From Lachnospiraceae bacterium NSJ-143 (GTDB lineage Bacteria; Bacillota; Clostridia; Lachnospirales; Anaerotignaceae): a DNA stretch of 64,000 nt. Positions 61,263-64,000 of the stretch are shown here, piece after piece. The stretch covers positions 62,001 through 126,000 of the forward strand of contig JALIFM010000008.1 in NCBI GenBank assembly GCA_022867625.1, written 5' to 3'. The position numbers and the translations under genes are program-made. The number at the start of each line of letters is the position of its first letter. The stretch's first letter is position 1. Under the pieces are notes generated by a model. That model had not been told where the DNA came from. It did no database searches and saw nothing but the letters and a program-made list of their open reading frames with translations.

Positions 61263-61574
61263 ATGACTATGGCTTTATGTAAATATATGTATCACTATAT
61301 TTTATATAGTTTTATCAATGAAGACAATTTTTATATTAAATACTTTTGCAGAAGTCTTGAAGCATATATACAAAATTTTCAGAAAGAATTTTATGGTTTA
61401 AAACGCGGAAGAAACAAAAAATATATCCGCTGTAAAGAATGCGGAGGTTTAATAGAAAAAACAAACAACAAGAAAACTTATTGTGACCAGTGTGCAAAAA
61501 GAAGGAAAAAAGAGATGAACAAAATAAGTGACAAGAAGTATAGGGGAAAAATACGAGAAAATAGAAAAATGTGA
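61263..61574 (+). CDS. Zinc-ribbon protein, possibly a remnant
   Basis: A 103-residue frame whose second half has a zinc ribbon, CKECGGLIEK ... YCDQCAKR, followed by a Lys/Arg-rich tail. Similar ribbons occur in phage and plasmid DNA-binding proteins. The N-terminal half is Tyr/Phe-rich and lacks a recognised domain. No ribosome site precedes the ATG, so it may be the end of a larger, lost gene. Confidence 0.4.
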   Translation: MTMALCKYMYHYILYSFINEDNFYIKYFCRSLEAYIQNFQKEFYGLKRGRNKKYIRCKECGGLIEKTNNKKTYCDQCAKRRKKEMNKISDKKYRGKIRENRKM

Positions 61575-61670
61575 TTTCTGTTTATTTTAAGCCATTTACA
61601 GCCATTTTTATGTTGTTATATATACAGTAATGGAAATACAAGACATCTTATTAAATAAAGTTGCTATGTA

Positions 61671-61701
61671 GAAACGGTGATACCTCAGGGTTCACCGTTT
61701 C
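61671..61701. terminator. Hairpin terminator-like structure
   Basis: GAAACGGTGA and TCACCGTTTC form a perfect 10-base-pair stem with an 11-base loop. The T-tract after it is weak (TATATTATA). Confidence 0.5.
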
Positions 61702-61905
61702 TATATTATAAAAAATTAAACACTAAAAGATTGAAATATCATACTGTGCCAGATTGAAAGTGTTCGTTCCTTCTGCTCTTCCGGCTGACACTGCCGCTCT
61801 GTATAATGGATGAGAATGATAGAAAAATTCATAAATGAGTGTTATAATACAAACATATACATTTGCAGATATATGAAACATAATTAACATGGGAGAAAAG
61901 TATAA

Positions 61906-62433
61906 ATGGAAGCAAAATTTTTATTTACACAATTTTTAGCAATCCTGGGGGCTGTTTTATATTTTATTTCATATCAATGCAGAGATAATCGCAAACTCTA
62001 TACAACTCAGTTTTTTTCTTATCTGGTTTACACTGCACATTTTATCATTTTAGGAGCGATGACAGGAGGCCTCAGTTACATATTGAATCTGGCAAGATCA
62101 CTGTTTCTTGCCAGTAAATGGAAATTCGCACGAAGCAACAAAATGTGTGCAATTCTATGCTCTATACAAGTAGTTGTTTTAGTTACAACTTGGGCGGGCT
62201 GGATATCCCTCCTTCCAATATGTGCAAATATTTCATCAACAATTGGAGGTTATACACATAATGCGCAGAAGATTAGAATTGCCGGTATATTTATCAATTC
62301 TCCACTATGGATTATTTATGACCTTATAATTGGTTCATGGGTAGGTGCTATAGATGAACTTGCCAGTATAGTATCAGGAATAATTTCAATCCGAAAATAT
62401 GGCTGGAATAACTTAAATGAGATTAATGATTAA
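61906..62433 (+). CDS. YgjV-family inner membrane protein
   Basis: A 175-residue protein with about five to six membrane segments. The start FLAILGAVLYFISYQCRDNRKL and FSYLVYTAHFIILGAMTGG are the YgjV family signature; the end PLWIIYDLIIGSW matches too. Function is unknown. The gene is complete with a clear start behind GGGAGAAAAG and is a separate transcription unit; it is one of the few intact genes of this region. Confidence 0.85.
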   Translation: MEAKFLFTQFLAILGAVLYFISYQCRDNRKLYTTQFFSYLVYTAHFIILGAMTGGLSYILNLARSLFLASKWKFARSNKMCAILCSIQVVVLVTTWAGWISLLPICANISSTIGGYTHNAQKIRIAGIFINSPLWIIYDLIIGSWVGAIDELASIVSGIISIRKYGWNNLNEIND

Positions 62434-62721
62434 TACTTTTAATATTGATCTGGTGTGATGCATTGCGAATTATTTATTACACTTGATAACCATACCCGTA
62501 AATTGATTTTTACAAGTGACCTTGGAATATAAAAACTGAACACCTGAAATCTTTTGTTCAGCCCTTCTCCCCTATTCCAGACAACAATATATTAACAGGT
62601 GAAACTGCTTATACTTTATAAAGAGTGAATTGAAAATAGATTATAACAGACTATCCATTTTTAAAATTTAAATAGCACAACAACTGCTGAAAATGAGTAA
62701 TCCCATAATTGATGTTACAAA

Positions 62722-62756
62722 AACCGTCATAATTTCAAAAAGACGGTCTTTTTTTA
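62722..62756 (+). terminator. Rho-independent terminator
   Basis: ACCGTC and GACGGT with a loop of about 13 bases, followed by CTTTTTTTAT. Confidence 0.8.
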
Positions 62757-62820
62757 TAAAACATAAAAGCTTATTAAAGATTGGAAATTAAGAGAACATG
62801 AAACATAATATCTTTCGGTT

Positions 62821-62850
62821 AACAGAACTCCTTACGGGGTTCTGTTTTAT
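62821..62850 (+). terminator. Hairpin terminator immediately before the truncated desulfurase
   Basis: AACAGAAC (62821-62828) and GTTCTGTT (62839-62846) with TTTTAT after. It sits at the boundary where the cysteine desulfurase frame loses its 5' part. Confidence 0.65.
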
Positions 62851-62855
62851 ATATA

Positions 62856-63572
62856 CTAAAAACGTTAGTCTGTGTTGAAATCGGGAATAGCGAAATCGGT
62901 ACAATTAACGATATTTCAAGTATCTGTAAAATTGTACATAAATATAATGGCGTTATTGTTGCTGATGCAACCGGATATATACCTGTATGTAAAGTAGATA
63001 TGAAAAAATTTAAAGACATAGATTTTCTGACATTCAGCGGACACAAACTCAATGCCCTGAAGGGTCTTGGAGTTTTATATATCAACAATAATATTGAGAT
63101 AAAACCGTTAATATACGGAAATCAGGAAAATGGCAAATTTGCCGGCACTGAAAATATTATCGGAATTGCCTCGTTGGGAAAAGCTGTTGAAGAATATGAT
63201 TATAACTTAATATCATCTTATAGCAGAGATTACGTTTATGATTATATTGTTAAAAATATTGCGGATAGTTATTTAATCGGAGCTCCATTTAAAAACCGAC
63301 TGCCACACAACTTGAATGTGTGCTTCAAAGGCGTTAAGGGAGACTCTTTAATGATGATGCTTGATATGAACGGCTTTCAGGTTTCAACCGGTTCCGCTTG
63401 CAGTGCAGGCTCTCCCCTTCCCTCAGACACTCTTGCGGCTATTGGAATGGATAAAAACGATATAAACAGCTGCATAAGAATGAGTTTTGGCAGAAACGGA
63501 ACAAGACTGGAATTAGACGATTTTTGTGAAAAACTGAATATATGTGTAAAGCATTTAAGAAGTTTCGTTTAA
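62856..63572 (+). pseudogene. Cysteine desulfurase (IscS/NifS-like), 5'-truncated
   Basis: An open frame whose product is the C-terminal half to two thirds of a NifS-like desulfurase: CVEIGNSEIGTINDI, GVIVADATGYIP, then SGHKLNALKGLGVLYI with the PLP lysine, and STGSACSAGSPLP with the reactive Cys. The end RMSFGRNGTRLELDDF is normal. About the first 130-150 residues, including the N-terminal PLP pocket, are missing, and no start lies upstream; the ATG at 63000 is internal. A terminator at 63577 follows. Confidence 0.8.
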
Positions 63573-63576
63573 CAGA

Positions 63577-63610
63577 AGAGCAGTTTTAAGAGAATTGCTC
63601 TTTTTGTTTT
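63577..63610 (+). terminator. Rho-independent terminator of the desulfurase remnant
   Basis: AGAGCA (63577-63582) and TGCTCT (63596-63601) with a 13-base loop, followed by TTTTGTTTTT. Confidence 0.65.
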
Positions 63611-63613
63611 TAA

Positions 63614-64000
63614 GGAGATGAAATGAAATAAAAAAAATCAAAATAGTCATTGATAATAATGCACTCAAAGAATATGAAAAATACTATTTTCACCATCACC
63701 CAAAAGCAGGCAAGTCCCCGATAGGCAATCCGTATCACCCGACAATTAATCAGTGGATGATAATGAAGCGCCCTATTATGAATGCGCTGTAACAGCAATG
63801 AAAGGATTTTATATGCTGGTTTATATAAAATCAGGGTTATTCCAACCTGCACATAGAAAAATGTGAAATGAAATTTATTACATATTACAAAACAAATCGC
63901 AGACACGATATTGATAACGGGTGTCCTAAATTCATTCTGGACGGCTTATCCGAAAGCGGATTTATTATTGATGACGACAGTATGCATATAACTTCCCTTA
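63614..64000 (+). pseudogene. RusA-like Holliday junction resolvase, multiply broken
   Basis: One frame runs to the right edge and encodes YFHHHPKAGKSPIGNPYHP, then NLHIEKCEMKFITYY, TNRRHDIDNG and PKFILDGLSESGFIIDDD, the RusA-type acidic motif of phage resolvases. It is broken by at least three stops (TAA, TGA and TAA near 63788, 63794 and 63818), and a frameshift in an A-run next to AAGGAG at its start. It is a decayed phage-type gene; the 3' end lies beyond the window. Confidence 0.75.

Noticed and set aside
63000-63572. Intact short cysteine desulfurase starting at an ATG at 63000
   Set aside because: The same frame extends upstream with clear homologous residues, so this ATG is internal and the gene is 5'-truncated.
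1-64000. CRISPR arrays, tRNA and rRNA genes
   Set aside because: No regularly spaced repeat and no cloverleaf or T-loop word GGTTCGA was noticed by eye; a tRNA search would settle it.

Overview
The window is chromosomal DNA from an AT-rich, anaerobic, endospore-forming member of the Clostridia. A complete spoIVA marks a spore former. A 2-oxoacid:ferredoxin oxidoreductase, two [FeFe]-hydrogenase-type proteins, a type III glutamine synthetase, and the TIGR03960/TIGR03936/RNase G cluster all fit a strict anaerobe of the Lachnospirales type. I cannot name the species. Nearly all genes lie on the minus strand, as expected for a leading-strand segment.

Layout. 1-3.0 kb: operon moxR - VWA protein - DUF402 protein - radC (cut by the left edge). 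3.0-10.9 kb: an exported GHL10-type glycosyl hydrolase with stalk repeats, a small plus-strand membrane protein, spoIVA, an ABM-domain protein, an AI-2E family exporter, a plus-strand short-chain dehydrogenase and malic enzyme. 11-17.5 kb: a MATE transporter, an amino acid permease, an exported ComEC-like metallo-beta-lactamase lipoprotein, PlsC, a patatin-like lipase and ComF. 17.5-21.6 kb: RecD2, then bioY-bioB behind a BirA-type operator that overlaps a strong sigma-A promoter. 21.6-24.9 kb: a four-subunit 2-oxoacid:ferredoxin oxidoreductase with a P-loop ATPase gene just upstream. 25-35.6 kb: glutamine synthetase III, a 2-hydroxyacid dehydrogenase, an exported stalk-domain protein, the mltG-trmR-trhP block, and a TetR - MATE - cytidylate-kinase-like operon with a paired palindromic operator.

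35.6-41 kb is accessory: a decayed small gene, a DinB-like protein, a VOC protein with a helix-turn-helix-like tail, and three exported proteins of unknown function. 41-46.8 kb holds a likely hydrogen- or redox-sensing operon: a thioredoxin-like [2Fe-2S] protein, a PAS-linked sensory [FeFe]-hydrogenase (HydS type), a SpoIIE-type phosphatase and a second [FeFe]-hydrogenase, preceded by an HD hydrolase. 46.9-53.9 kb is core: purM-purN-purD, RNase G, and the TIGR03936 and TIGR03960 radical-SAM pair.

54-64 kb is a graveyard of broken genes among small intact ones. It contains a frameshifted M23 peptidase, a frameshifted Tn916-type excisionase, a hybrid histidine kinase with two nonsense codons (one in the H-box) and no start, a BKACE/DUF849 fragment, an IS256-family transposase tail, a 5'-truncated cysteine desulfurase, and a RusA-like resolvase riddled with stops. 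Intact genes here include DUF3784, YgjV-type and lipoprotein genes. Two large perfect or near-perfect inverted repeats sit at the left border of this region. No tRNA, rRNA or CRISPR array was seen.
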